A DNA stretch of 64,000 nucleotides from Gracilibacter sp. BRH_c7a (GTDB lineage Bacteria > Bacillota > Desulfitobacteriia > Desulfitobacteriales > Syntrophobotulaceae). Below are positions 7,798-17,424 of the stretch, in pieces (the first letter of the stretch is position 1; each line of letters begins with the position of its first letter). The stretch is taken from positions 62,001 through 126,000 of the forward strand of contig LOEZ01000040.1 of NCBI GenBank assembly GCA_001516055.1, read 5' to 3'. The translations under genes were made by a program, and so were the position numbers. The notes under the pieces were generated by a model. The model ran no database searches. It saw only the letters and a program-made list of their open reading frames with translations, and was not told the origin of the DNA.

Positions 7798-8457
7798 GTG
7801 GAAAGTTCAAAAAGTACGTTGATTAGCCGCCGAAAGGTTATTAAAATAGGTGCCATGGCATCTGCAGCTCTGGCTCTGGGAATTTTTCCAGGGAGAGTGG
7901 TCAAAGCAGCTGCCGCTCCAAATGCACCGAAAAACCCCAAACAGATGGGCTTTATTTATGATCAGGGAAAGTGTGTTGCTTGCCGAGTATGTCAGGCAGC
8001 GTGTAAAGATGCTAATAACTGGGAAGAAGGTACCGAGTGGAGACGGGTATATATAGGAGAGAAGACAGGGGATTTCTTATCTATAAGTTGTAATCACTGT
8101 GATAACCCGGCTTGTGCGACAGTATGTCCAGTTAGGGCCTATACAAAGCGAGATAAGGACGGTATTGTCATCCAAGACCGAGAAAAGTGTGTTGGCTGCA
8201 AATATTGCATGTATGCTTGTCCCTACCATGCCCCCCAATTCAGTGATGACACGGGTAGAATCAGTAAATGCCATTTCTGTTTTGAAAGACAGGATAACGG
8301 AGAAAAACCTGCGTGTGCAGAGCGTTGTCCTACCGGAGCTTTAAGTTATGGGGAACTTTCTAAATTGCAACAAACTCAGGGTGTAGTAACTCGAATTGAC
8401 GGACTTCCAAGTGCTGAATTAACAAGACCATCTTGGGTGATTATTCCGAAAGCATAG
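7798..8457 (+). CDS. NrfC/PsrB-type four-cluster ferredoxin with Tat signal
   Basis: Electron-transfer subunit carrying up to four [4Fe-4S] clusters. The Tat motif is SRRKVIK (Arg11-Arg12), followed by a hydrophobic stretch and a likely AAA cleavage region. Cysteine groups: CVACRVCQAAC, CNHCDNPACATVC, CVGCKYCMYAC and CHFCFERQ...CAERC. GTG 7798 gives a compact twin-arginine peptide; an upstream TTG (7753) would add 15 residues. The next gene encodes the NrfD membrane partner. No molybdopterin or haem catalytic subunit is present, so electrons probably pass to or from another exported carrier such as the product of 7301. Confidence 0.87.
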   Translation: MESSKSTLISRRKVIKIGAMASAALALGIFPGRVVKAAAAPNAPKNPKQMGFIYDQGKCVACRVCQAACKDANNWEEGTEWRRVYIGEKTGDFLSISCNHCDNPACATVCPVRAYTKRDKDGIVIQDREKCVGCKYCMYACPYHAPQFSDDTGRISKCHFCFERQDNGEKPACAERCPTGALSYGELSKLQQTQGVVTRIDGLPSAELTRPSWVIIPKA

Positions 8458-8538
8458 ATCGCTCTTTAAAATCTACTAGTTCATCCGTGTACGTCGAGAC
8501 ATTAGGCCACCATGGCCGTCAGAGGAGGTATTTTTAAG

Positions 8539-9480
8539 ATGCATTGGCATTGGTTAATAGTTATCTACTTATTTCTTGGAGGACTTGGAGCAGGAGCATA
8601 TCTCACTTCCTTCGCAGCAGAAAAAGGTTGGCTAGGAAAAGACTCTAGCCTTAGCAGAGCAGGATACTTTATTGCAGCACCTGTTGTAGCTTTTGGTACC
8701 GTATTACTGGTCTTTGATCTTGGACAGGGTTTGCATAAACCTTGGTTACTAATAAGACTTCTTTCAAACTTTAGTTCTGTTATGACTTGGGGAGTATATA
8801 TTTTATCCGCTTTCATAATGGTTGGACTTCTCAAAGGTTATTTCGCATTCATTAAGAAATCTGCACCTAAGCTATTGTCTTGGGCAGGAGCAATATTAGC
8901 CTTAGCAACTGGTGCTTATACTGGTCTCCTGCTGTCGGTTGTCGAAGCAGTTCCTTTCTGGAACTCAGGACTTATGCCTGTTCTTTTCGTTACATCCGCC
9001 TTGTCAACAGGTTTGTCAGTTACTTCACTTCTCGCCCCTTGGTTAGAAAAAGGTAATTTCAAGGAAGGACGCGAGGGAGAAGCACATATTTATCTAATTG
9101 GGGCCGAGCTGATAATTGTAGCTATCTTTTTCGGGATGATGAACTCAGGTGTTTATGGAGCGGTAGGACAGGAGTCTGCAGAGTTGCTCATTTCAGGTGT
9201 CTATGCTCTGATATTCTGGGGCTACTTTATCGGGTTAGGTCTTCTATTCCCATTAGTGGTATTTATGATTCCATATCTCCGTTCCAAACAGGCTGTTAAG
9301 CAGCTTGCAAAAGGACCTTCGGTAGCTGAAAGAGAAGTTGCTGCAACCGTACAAAAAGAACATCATAATTCTTATCTTACAATAGCAACTGATATCTCAG
9401 TTATAATTGGAGGATTTGCTCTTAGAGCAATAATTATCCTTGCTGCCCTACCTATCTGGGATGGAATTACGATTCCATAA
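8539..9480 (+). CDS. nrfD: NrfD/PsrC-type quinol-interacting membrane protein
   Basis: About eight transmembrane helices over 313 residues, with the opening MHWHWLIVIYLFLGGLGAGAY typical of NrfD/PsrC. These proteins exchange electrons between (mena)quinol and a periplasm-facing ferredoxin subunit. The start at ATG 8539 follows AGAGGAGG; an upstream in-frame ATG (8512) lacks such a site. It pairs with the ferredoxin gene just upstream. A terminator follows. Confidence 0.88.
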   Translation: MHWHWLIVIYLFLGGLGAGAYLTSFAAEKGWLGKDSSLSRAGYFIAAPVVAFGTVLLVFDLGQGLHKPWLLIRLLSNFSSVMTWGVYILSAFIMVGLLKGYFAFIKKSAPKLLSWAGAILALATGAYTGLLLSVVEAVPFWNSGLMPVLFVTSALSTGLSVTSLLAPWLEKGNFKEGREGEAHIYLIGAELIIVAIFFGMMNSGVYGAVGQESAELLISGVYALIFWGYFIGLGLLFPLVVFMIPYLRSKQAVKQLAKGPSVAEREVAATVQKEHHNSYLTIATDISVIIGGFALRAIIILAALPIWDGITIP

Positions 9481-9576
9481 AAGATTGTGATCCCGGGAGT
9501 GAAAAATCGTCTTGGTCACGCATGGTAAAGAGTCAAATTATTGCTTAACTTCCCAAATAATATATATCTTTTTTTA

Positions 9577-9608
9577 AAACGGCTCGTAAAAAGGCCGTTT
9601 TTTTTAAA
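9577..9608 (+). terminator. Terminator after nrfD
   Basis: Stem AAACGGC / GCCGTTT with a ten-base loop, followed by a run of T. The remainder of the 302-base gap to 9783 is AT-rich and holds no other recognised element. Confidence 0.85.
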
Positions 9609-9782
9609 AACTTTTATAATTTCAATTAAAAGCTATAATCTTTTTAATTTAAGAATATATTTACATAGGTAAAATTATCCACTATTATATATTAAGTAAT
9701 TACTTATAATGAGATTTGTTGCTTCTTATTATGAAATAGGAACGATGACAGGTGTATAAACTTATGAATGTAGGATAGTACA

Positions 9783-12614
9783 ATGAGAAAAAGATTGATA
9801 TTATTATTACTAATGAGCATAATGATAATTTCTGGACCATTGGTGTCACACGCTCAAACGATGGAACCTGATTTTCATGAAATGTTCGATGGCCATGGAT
9901 CGATTATGTTGCTTATCGATTCAGAAACAGGCTCTATAAAATATGCTAACAAAGCTGCTGCAGATTTTTATGGATATTCCATAGAGGAGTTAACTGCACG
10001 AAAAATTTCGGAAATTAATGCACTAGGCCCTGAAGAAACGGCAGCCGAAATGGCACTCGCAGTTGAAGAAAAACGGAATTATTTCGTCTTTGAACATAGA
10101 GTCGCAAGCGGTGATATTAAAACCGTGGAAGTCTATTCCTATCCGTATTTGTATGATGATAATCAAATGCTTTTTTCAATCATCAATGATATAACAGATA
10201 AGGCAATACTAGAAAAAAAGAACAAAATGATTACCAACGCTTTCTTCTTAGCCTTATCTATACTTATTCTCATCCTCTTATTATTTTCTTTCCAGCGTAA
10301 AAGGAATATAGAGAATTTAAAGCAGAGAAATAAGGAATTGAATAATGCTTATGCACTACAGAAGACATATATTAATGCCGATGACAGTTTAATTTATTTA
10401 AAAGATGAAAATCTAAAATACGTCTTTGTAAATAAAGCAACTGAAAATTTTTATAATAAAGACTCCTCAGAAATGATTGGTCACGATGACTTCGAATTGA
10501 CGAATTTTGAGTTTGCCAGCAAACGTAGGGAAACAGATATTGAAGCAATTGAGAAGGATACCTTAGTAGTTGGTGAAGTGCGGTGGGAAAATAGAATTTA
10601 TAAAACCACCAAATTTCCTGTCAAGCTTTTAAATGGAAGTGTGGGTGTTGGGGCTTATATCAAGGACGTCACAGAAGAAAATAAAATCAAGAAAGACCAA
10701 GAAAAAACACTTCATCGCAACTGGGTTCTTGCTGAAGTTTTCCGTAAAGATTTTAGTTCAGCTGAAGAACAACTCGATTATGTATTACATGAGTCTTTAA
10801 AATTGACGGAAAGCAAATTTGGTTATATATATTTATATGATGAAGAAAAAGAAGAATTAATCCTTAATTCATGGTCTAAAGAGGTAATGGATGAATGCAG
10901 AATCGTCAATAAAAAGACTACCTACCAGCTGGATAAGACAGGACTATGGGGCGAAGCAGTTCGCCAAAGAAGACCGATTGTAGTTAATAACTTTGAGATG
11001 CCTAACGACATGAAAAAAGGGTATCCGCAAGGACATGTACCGTTAACAAAGTTTATGACCATTCCTATAATTATAGGCAATAAGATTGTTGCAGTTATAG
11101 GCTTAGCAAACAAGGAAGAGGATTATAGTGATTTAGACGTATATCAGATTGGTATACTCATGAATGGAGTCTGGAATGCAAAGGGAAAAAGAGAAGCTCT
11201 AGACCAACTTGAAGTCGAGAAAGAAAAATATTTATTGACCCTCCTTTCAATCGGTGATGGAGTCTTGGTTGTGAATCAAGATGGAGATATAGAAATGTTA
11301 AATACTGTCGCGGAAGAACTAACTGGGTGGACTGCAAAAGAAGCGGTTGGTAAGCACTATAAAGAAGTATTCGTTTTATCTCATGAACGTGATGGGGCTA
11401 TGATAAATGATCCTATAGGAGAAGTATTTGAAACAAATACGATTAGAGAAATGGATAACCATGCGATGTTAACAGCAAAAGACGGTCGAAAATATCATGT
11501 GGAAGATAGTGCCAGCCCTATAAATGACCACCATAAAAATATACTTGGCGTTGTCTTGGTATTCAGAGATGTATCAGATAAGAAAGAACAGAGAAAGAAA
11601 ATTGAATACTTAAGCTTCCATGATTCTTTAACCAACCTTTACAACAGAAGGTTTTTTGAAGAAGAATTAAAAAGACTGGACACAGAAAGAAACTTTCCCT
11701 TAAGCCTTATTCTAGTTGATGTTAATGGTCTTAAATTAATCAATGATGCGTTTGGACATAAAGCAGGTGATATCCTATTACAAAAAGTAGCAGGAATTCT
11801 AAAACAAGAATGCAGGGCCGATGATATTATTGCAAGAGTCGGTGGTGATGAATTTGTTATACTGCTGCCGAAAACAGATTCAAGTCAGATTGAGAATATC
11901 TTGAGGAGAATTCAAAAGGCTACTAACAATGAGAAAGTAGAAGCTATTAACATATCTGTTTCGTATGGATGGGAAACAAAAAAAGATAAGAAAGAAGATA
12001 TTCAAGATATTTATAATAAGGCAGAAATGTATATGTATCAGCATAAAATTTCGGAACGTGCCAGTATGAGGTATGAAGCGATTAAAATGATCATGAAAAC
12101 ACTATATGAAAAAATCCCCAGAGAAGAAGAACATTCCAACCGAGTTAGTAAATTGAGCAGCAGTATAGGACTGGCTTTGGGTTTAAGTGACGCAGATATC
12201 CATAAGTTACAAATGTCTGGACTATTGCATGATATTGGGAAGATAGCAGTTAGTAATGATATCCTTAATAAAAATGCCCCTCTTAGTGACTTAGAATGGA
12301 TAGAAATTAAGAGACATTCAGAGTCAGGTTATAGTATCTTAAGCTCTTCAAATGATTATGCTTTCTTGGCTGAAGATATATTGGCTCATCATGAACGCTT
12401 TGATGGTACAGGATATCCCAAGGGGATCAAAGAAGAAGAAATACCTCTACATGCTAGAATAATTGCGGTTGCTGATGCCTACGATGCGATGATTAGTGAA
12501 AGACCTTATCGCAAGCCACTTAGTGAAGATTCTGCCATCGAGGAGATAAAAAGAAATGCAGGGACTCAGTTTGATCCCCACATTGTAGAAATATTTATAG
12601 AAAAGGTACTTTAA
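9783..12614 (+). CDS. PAS-PAS-GAF-PAS-GGDEF-HD-GYP signalling protein
   Basis: Bifunctional cyclic-di-GMP protein of 943 residues. It has a signal peptide, a first PAS domain (ANKAAADFYGYS), one transmembrane helix (about 153-170), a second PAS, a GAF-like domain (FGYIYLYDEE...GLWGEAV), a third PAS (TVAEELTGW), a GGDEF domain with intact GGDEF at 687-691 (cyclase) and an HD-GYP domain with His816-Asp817 (LLHDIGKIAV) and HHERFDGTGYPKG (phosphodiesterase). Both output motifs are intact, so the net activity cannot be told from sequence. It stands alone between a terminator and a convergent transporter gene. Confidence 0.93.
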   Translation: MRKRLILLLLMSIMIISGPLVSHAQTMEPDFHEMFDGHGSIMLLIDSETGSIKYANKAAADFYGYSIEELTARKISEINALGPEETAAEMALAVEEKRNYFVFEHRVASGDIKTVEVYSYPYLYDDNQMLFSIINDITDKAILEKKNKMITNAFFLALSILILILLLFSFQRKRNIENLKQRNKELNNAYALQKTYINADDSLIYLKDENLKYVFVNKATENFYNKDSSEMIGHDDFELTNFEFASKRRETDIEAIEKDTLVVGEVRWENRIYKTTKFPVKLLNGSVGVGAYIKDVTEENKIKKDQEKTLHRNWVLAEVFRKDFSSAEEQLDYVLHESLKLTESKFGYIYLYDEEKEELILNSWSKEVMDECRIVNKKTTYQLDKTGLWGEAVRQRRPIVVNNFEMPNDMKKGYPQGHVPLTKFMTIPIIIGNKIVAVIGLANKEEDYSDLDVYQIGILMNGVWNAKGKREALDQLEVEKEKYLLTLLSIGDGVLVVNQDGDIEMLNTVAEELTGWTAKEAVGKHYKEVFVLSHERDGAMINDPIGEVFETNTIREMDNHAMLTAKDGRKYHVEDSASPINDHHKNILGVVLVFRDVSDKKEQRKKIEYLSFHDSLTNLYNRRFFEEELKRLDTERNFPLSLILVDVNGLKLINDAFGHKAGDILLQKVAGILKQECRADDIIARVGGDEFVILLPKTDSSQIENILRRIQKATNNEKVEAINISVSYGWETKKDKKEDIQDIYNKAEMYMYQHKISERASMRYEAIKMIMKTLYEKIPREEEHSNRVSKLSSSIGLALGLSDADIHKLQMSGLLHDIGKIAVSNDILNKNAPLSDLEWIEIKRHSESGYSILSSSNDYAFLAEDILAHHERFDGTGYPKGIKEEEIPLHARIIAVADAYDAMISERPYRKPLSEDSAIEEIKRNAGTQFDPHIVEIFIEKVL

Positions 12615-12655
12615 GTAGTTTTAAATTCGTTGTTGATTATCATGGACTACATAAG

Positions 12656-13915
12656 TTACCTCAATACTAAATACATCAGTAAGGCGACAAAAACCAGAAT
12701 ACTTTCAAATATAATAAGTTTGCCTAAGACTTTACTTAAATCAGCTTTAAAGTAATCTATGGTCAGAGAGAGGCAAAGATGCATAGGGCTTAACATGGTG
12801 GCAGCAGAACCTGATACAAATACAAACACAGCTAGCGGGAGACTTACTGCTCCGCCGGATGCCGCAATAATAACCGGAAATGCTATGCCGACATAGAATC
12901 CAGTTTGTCCTGTCAAGTAAGCGACCAAAAAGCTAATTAAACCAACAACTGCAAATTCTGGTATGGGTAGCTTTCCTAAGAGAAGCGGTAGCCCATCAAT
13001 CGATCCAGTAGCGGTCATAACTTCTTTGAAGAACATGATTGCCCATAAAATCACCAGAGTCTTAACAACAACTGCTTCGCGGACTAAAGATATGAACTTC
13101 CTAGGGGTATAACCATGTTTTAACAATAACACTCCAACCACAATGACTACGGCTAAGATTATGTTAACGGACGCTAAAACAAGCCCTACTAAGACGACTA
13201 CCGGAAGGGTGCTTAATACAACATCTTTGATAAGATTATTTCTAACCTTTGGGTCGGTGGAGTATTCGCTGACAGCACTTACATCTGAGAGATTTTCGGA
13301 ACCAGGAGTAGCTGTACTCGTTTCTACCTCTTTCATCTTCATGGTATAAAGATAGGGTAATCCCATGAGAATGATTAGTATACCATAAGGCATAAGCCCT
13401 AAGATCATCGTAACCAGGGGGATTCCTGTGATTTTAGCGGCTAGAAGCACCCCAGGGTAAATCGGGAGAAAGTAATCCCAGATATGGCGATAATAAAAAT
13501 TAATAAATGCTTTTTGTTCAGCTGTAGCCGCTTTCCCCACAGCTTGTTCTACCAAAGGAGCAGAAAAAAGTGCTCCACCGGCACTCGGCATTAGACCAAT
13601 AAAACCGGGAATAATGGCCATGACTGTCCTGCGGTCCTGAAATAGTCCTGTAAGAGCATTAAGCATTCGTTCAAGATATCCTTGTTGACGGAGGATTCGT
13701 TCCAGAATCATAATCATTGTTAGAATAGCTGCCAGTTCAACAGTGTCCTGGTCTTTGGTTGCCATCCAAGCCATTTTGAAAAACCCTACAATATCTGTTC
13801 CGTAAAGAAAAGCCAACACAATGGAAGCCCCGGTTACGACCGGTGCCAAAGGTTTCTTCTTCCAAAGCAGAATCATCATAACTACAAATACTATTAGAAG
13901 TTTTACAGTTCCCAT
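12656..13915 (-). CDS. DUF401 family membrane transporter
   Basis: A 419-residue integral membrane protein with about ten helices, including GLMPSAGGALFSAPLVEQAV and TGQTGFYVGIAFPVI. These glycine-rich re-entrant-like blocks recall ion-transporter families (DUF401/COG1906, found in anaerobic bacteria and archaea). The substrate is unknown. It is transcribed alone and converges on the gene at 9783 with a 41-base gap. Confidence 0.8.
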   Translation of the reverse strand: MGTVKLLIVFVVMMILLWKKKPLAPVVTGASIVLAFLYGTDIVGFFKMAWMATKDQDTVELAAILTMIMILERILRQQGYLERMLNALTGLFQDRRTVMAIIPGFIGLMPSAGGALFSAPLVEQAVGKAATAEQKAFINFYYRHIWDYFLPIYPGVLLAAKITGIPLVTMILGLMPYGILIILMGLPYLYTMKMKEVETSTATPGSENLSDVSAVSEYSTDPKVRNNLIKDVVLSTLPVVVLVGLVLASVNIILAVVIVVGVLLLKHGYTPRKFISLVREAVVVKTLVILWAIMFFKEVMTATGSIDGLPLLLGKLPIPEFAVVGLISFLVAYLTGQTGFYVGIAFPVIIAASGGAVSLPLAVFVFVSGSAATMLSPMHLCLSLTIDYFKADLSKVLGKLIIFESILVFVALLMYLVLR

Positions 13916-14136
13916 CTCAAATTCCTTCTTTGCTTTTTATTCTCTTAAAAGGACAAAATGTTTTTCGATTTTCTATTATTAAAGATATAATAATAACTTT
14001 TACAATATCATAAGGGAACTAGAAAAGACAAGATAAAATCTAAAAACGAAATGAAATTATCTTTTCATTAATGAGCCTCAACAACTCTTATACTACAATT
14101 TCTTGTGAATAAAAAGCTAACAAGGAGGTAATTCTT

Positions 14137-14316
14137 ATGGATCATGTGGTTTATCTCGATGCAAAGGCCAAAGAACTTGAAAAGCTTTTAGAAGGTTCTA
14201 AATCAATGATTATAAGAGGGGCAACTGGCAGAATCAAGATTGATAAAAGCAATTATGGAAATATGGATGATTGGCTACCTGTGGAGAATATTGAAAGTGT
14301 ATTGAAAGTGCATTGA
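14137..14316 (+). CDS. Small protein (59 residues), possibly a truncated family member
   Basis: ATG 14137 follows AAGGAGGTAATTCTT. The product begins MDHVVYLDAKAKELEKLL, then SMIIRGATGRIKI, and ends in a VLKVH tail. From memory this start resembles longer clostridial proteins in which an MIIRGAAGRK segment introduces an ASCH/PUA-like domain, so this may be a shortened remnant. The end carries a local duplication (TTGAAAGTGTATTGAAAGTGCATTGA). Followed closely by a thioesterase. Confidence 0.6.
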   Translation: MDHVVYLDAKAKELEKLLEGSKSMIIRGATGRIKIDKSNYGNMDDWLPVENIESVLKVH

Positions 14317-14360
14317 AAGTGTAAAGATAAAATGTAATAGAAAATTTACTGGAGGATACA

Positions 14361-14789
14361 ATGTCTAACATCTACATTTCAACGAAGGAAATTCAACTGT
14401 CATATGCCGATACAGATATGATGGGAGTAATATACCATGCTAATTATCTAAAATGGTTTGAATTAGGAAGAACTCAATTTATTGAAGATTTAGGATATCA
14501 CTATTTAGATATGGAAAGGTCGGGTTATTATGCTCCAGTGTATAAAGCTGAAGTTACTTATAAGAAAGCCGTTCGTTATGGAGATACAGTTTTCGTAAAA
14601 ACTTGGGTGGAAGAGAACCAGGGATTAAAGACTATCTATGGGTATACCATTGTCAATGGAGAGGGTGAAGTATGTGCCGAAGGTCTTACTACTCACATCA
14701 TTGTAAAAAAAGATAATTTTAGACCGGTACAATTCAGAAAGGTTTTTCCTGAATGGTTTCATAAGTATGAGGAGATCAAGAGCAAATGA
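14361..14789 (+). CDS. YbgC/FadM-type acyl-CoA thioesterase
   Basis: Hot-dog fold 4HBT hydrolase. It has the signature YADTDMMGVIYHANYLKWFE with catalytic Asp17 and conserved His26, then YKAEVTYKKAVRYGDTV. The length of 142 residues is normal. It hydrolyses short- or medium-chain acyl-CoA thioesters in the cytoplasm; the exact substrate is unknown. Ribosome site GGAGG. Overlaps the next gene by four bases (ATGA). Confidence 0.9.
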   Translation: MSNIYISTKEIQLSYADTDMMGVIYHANYLKWFELGRTQFIEDLGYHYLDMERSGYYAPVYKAEVTYKKAVRYGDTVFVKTWVEENQGLKTIYGYTIVNGEGEVCAEGLTTHIIVKKDNFRPVQFRKVFPEWFHKYEEIKSK

Positions 14790-15520
14790 AAAAAGTTCAA
14801 GCGTATATTGAACAGCTCAAAAAAATGGATAATTGGGAAGGGTACTTATTACAAGAATCCGGGCTGCCAGGCCCGCGTGCTAACCTTGAATTAATCTATG
14901 CTGTTGCAGATATAGGGAATGAGGATCAATTTCTACACCTGTTAAGCTATATTCCTGAGAGAGCTCCGGTCAACGCACAGCAAGAATTTTTAGTATGCTG
15001 TGGGACGGTGGGATTGGGAAGGCTGATAATCGAAGGCAAAGAGAATTATCTACATACACTGCGATCACTGGCGTCTGATCCACGATGGAGAATCCGTGAA
15101 GCAGTAGCAATTGCCTTGCAAATATATGGTGAGGTCCATATGGATGCCCTCCTTGATAAAATGGAGGTGTGGTCAGAAGGCAATCCCTACGAGAAAAGGG
15201 CAGCGGTCGCGACTCTCTGTGAACCCAAATTGCTCCATGAAAAAGAACGGATTTGTAGAGTGTTGCACATTCTTAATAAAATCACAGAATCAATTGAAGG
15301 AATGGATAATCGAAAAGACGAAGGATTCATTGCCCTAAAAAAAGGAATGGCTTATTGTTGGAGCGTTGCCATTGTTAGTTATCCGGAAGAAGGAAAACGA
15401 TTTTTTGAACAATGGATTTCGTGCCCCGATAAAGATATTAGATGGATAGTTAAACAAAACCTGAAGAAACAACGCTTAACGAGAATGGACAAAGAATGGG
15501 TTGAGTCTATACTTATATGA
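14786..15520 (+). CDS. HEAT-like repeat protein
   Basis: A helical protein of 244 residues with repeat-like segments such as LRSLASDPRWRIREAVAIALQIYG and WISCPDKDIRWIVKQNLKK, the W-R-I-R-E-A-V-A pattern of HEAT and DNA-alkylation-repeat proteins. I do not see enough to call it an alkylpurine glycosylase. It is translationally coupled to the thioesterase. Function unknown. Confidence 0.65.
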   Translation: MKKVQAYIEQLKKMDNWEGYLLQESGLPGPRANLELIYAVADIGNEDQFLHLLSYIPERAPVNAQQEFLVCCGTVGLGRLIIEGKENYLHTLRSLASDPRWRIREAVAIALQIYGEVHMDALLDKMEVWSEGNPYEKRAAVATLCEPKLLHEKERICRVLHILNKITESIEGMDNRKDEGFIALKKGMAYCWSVAIVSYPEEGKRFFEQWISCPDKDIRWIVKQNLKKQRLTRMDKEWVESILI

Positions 15521-15569
15521 ACTAAGTTATCGTACTAAACCCTACATTAGTCTAAAACCTAATATGTAC

Positions 15570-15594
15570 AACCGCCTTTTAGGGCGGTTTTTGC
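15570..15594 (+). terminator. Terminator after HEAT-like gene
   Basis: Stem AACCGCC / GGCGGTT with a six-base loop and a trailing T run. Confidence 0.9.
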
Positions 15595-15784
15595 ATTTGA
15601 AATGTCATATGCCATAAATAAAAGTGATACTGTATAAAGTTATCAAATAACATTTACGCTCTAAAGCATGCTAAGATTTATCTGTAGTAACATTATTGCG
15701 GTATTTTTTCGAGGCCAATTGATAATATTTTCACAAAGAACTAGTTAATTATGGCCTAGAAATCAAACATAAAGGAGGAATGTT

Positions 15785-16471
15785 ATGGAAAGCAAGAAGA
15801 GACCTGCAAGAAAAAGGAGAAACCAGGTGCCGATTGCTCTAGGGTTACTGCTTTTAATCATTATTGCGGGAATAATGCTTGCAGGAGTCAATTCTATGTT
15901 GGCAATCTATTGGATTTTCGGAATAAGCTTTGGGATTGTTCTGCAAAAATCCAGATTTTGTTTTACTGCATCTCTAAGAGATCCAGTTTTGACAGGAAGC
16001 ACTACACTTACAAGGGCAGTTCTTATAGCATTTATGGTTGCTACGGTAGGTTTCGGAGCTATCCAGTTTAAAGCTTTACTATCCGGAGTTGCCGGAGTAC
16101 CCGGAAATATATTCCCAGTAGGTCTTCATACCGCTATCGGTGCCATAATGTTCGGGATAGGAATGGTTATAGCAGGCGGATGTGCTTCTGGAACGCTGAT
16201 GCGTGTAGGCGAAGGCTTCATGCAACAATGGATTGCAATTGTATTTTTCGTTGTTGGTTCTGTTTGGGCCGCAAGAGATTTTGGTTGGTGGTCTGTCAAT
16301 GTGATAATGCCCACTAGTATTAGTGATGGAGTCACCAAAGGGTTCCATTTACCAACAGCGTTTGGATGGGGGTTTGCCTTCTTTGGTCAACTCATTATCC
16401 TAGCAGCAATCTTTCTCTTTGCAGACTGGTATGAAAAGAAAAAATTAAATAAAGTACCGCTTGAGAATTAA
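15785..16471 (+). CDS. YeeE/YedE-type sulfur permease, first half-protein
   Basis: A 228-residue membrane protein with about six helices. Two conserved cysteines sit in family motifs: Cys59 (QKSRFCFTASLRDP) and Cys133 (AGGCASGTLMRVGEG). YeeE/YedE (TsuA) proteins move thiosulfate or a related sulfur species through the membrane by way of cysteine relays. The single-chain form is about 350 residues; here the function seems split between this gene and 16749, with tusA in between. Ribosome site AAAGGAGG. It heads a sulfur-trafficking operon. Confidence 0.87.
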   Translation: MESKKRPARKRRNQVPIALGLLLLIIIAGIMLAGVNSMLAIYWIFGISFGIVLQKSRFCFTASLRDPVLTGSTTLTRAVLIAFMVATVGFGAIQFKALLSGVAGVPGNIFPVGLHTAIGAIMFGIGMVIAGGCASGTLMRVGEGFMQQWIAIVFFVVGSVWAARDFGWWSVNVIMPTSISDGVTKGFHLPTAFGWGFAFFGQLIILAAIFLFADWYEKKKLNKVPLEN

Positions 16472-16484
16472 AGGAGGAATAACA

Positions 16485-16712
16485 ATGGCTGAATATAAGT
16501 TAGATTGTTTTGGAGAAGCGTGTCCACTACCTTTGGTGAAAACTCAAAAAAAGATGGAAACTATGAATGTCGGAGATGTGATTGTTGTGGAGATAGATCA
16601 TAGTTGTGCCATGAAAAATATACCTGACTGGGCTAGAGCCGCCGGTCATAATGTCGATATCGAAGAAATCAACGATGGTGAGTGGGAAGTTATCATTGAA
16701 AAGACCAAATAA
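16485..16712 (+). CDS. tusA: TusA-family sulfur carrier
   Basis: A 76-residue SirA/TusA protein with the persulfide-carrying CPxP motif EACPLPLVKTQ (Cys13). It receives sulfur from the neighbouring permease or a sulfurtransferase in the cytoplasm. ATG 16485 follows AAAGGAGG; the longer frame from 16461 overlaps the previous gene and lacks a ribosome site. Confidence 0.93.
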   Translation: MAEYKLDCFGEACPLPLVKTQKKMETMNVGDVIVVEIDHSCAMKNIPDWARAAGHNVDIEEINDGEWEVIIEKTK

Positions 16713-16748
16713 ATCATAAGAAGGATTAAAGTGAATTGAGGTGATAGC

Positions 16749-17291
16749 TTGAAGATCAGTAATCATCCTTTATACAAGACAATTATTAAAGATGCTTGGA
16801 GTTACACCACTGGGGCAGTATTATTAGCGTTATTAAATATTTCTATGTTCGCTGTAGGTGGGAGTCCCTGGGGCATCACGACTGCGTTTTCTAATTGGGG
16901 TTCCTGGGTTTTCCGGTCATTAGGTGGTGAGCCAGAGAAGTGGGCATTCTACGCTGCTAATAAAGGAAATTTTAATGCCTTAATGGAGACAAGTTTTTTT
17001 ACTAACACACAATCCCTTCAGAACATCGGAATAATATTCGGTGCTTTATTAGCTACCTTGTTTGCCTCTCAATTTAAGGTTAAAAAAATTAAATCTTGGA
17101 GGCAAGTTCTGGCAGCTGTATTAGGTGGACTCTTAATGGGCTATGGAGCTAGACTATCTTTTGGTTGTAACATCGGAGCTTTCTTCAGTGGGATTGGGTC
17201 ATTTTCTCTCCATGGTTGGGTATTTGGAATTTTTCTTTTGTTAGGAGCTTGGATAGGAAGTAAGCTACTGGTCAGATTCTTTATGACTTAA
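16749..17291 (+). CDS. YeeE/YedE-type sulfur permease, second half-protein
   Basis: A 180-residue membrane protein. The family motif GYGARLSFGCNIGAFFSG places Cys140 in the sulfur path. It complements the half-protein at 15785. The start is TTG after GAGGTGATAGC. A strong terminator at 17304 follows, so the downstream reductase has its own transcript or depends on read-through. Confidence 0.87.
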   Translation: MKISNHPLYKTIIKDAWSYTTGAVLLALLNISMFAVGGSPWGITTAFSNWGSWVFRSLGGEPEKWAFYAANKGNFNALMETSFFTNTQSLQNIGIIFGALLATLFASQFKVKKIKSWRQVLAAVLGGLLMGYGARLSFGCNIGAFFSGIGSFSLHGWVFGIFLLLGAWIGSKLLVRFFMT

Positions 17292-17303
17292 GTTTTCCCC
17301 TCT

Positions 17304-17346
17304 CCTTCTTCCCTCAAATCTGGGATTGAGGGAAGAAGGTTTTAAT
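17304..17346 (+). terminator. Strong terminator inside the sulfur cluster
   Basis: Stem CCTTCTTCCCTCAA / TTGAGGGAAGAAGG, perfectly paired, loop of about eight bases, then TTTTAAT. Confidence 0.92.
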
Positions 17347-17424
17347 ATAGTTCTTTATTTCTTGCTAAGTAATTCAGAAAGATAAAGGTTATAAGAGCCT
17401 TGATTTAATAGAGGAGGTAAATAA

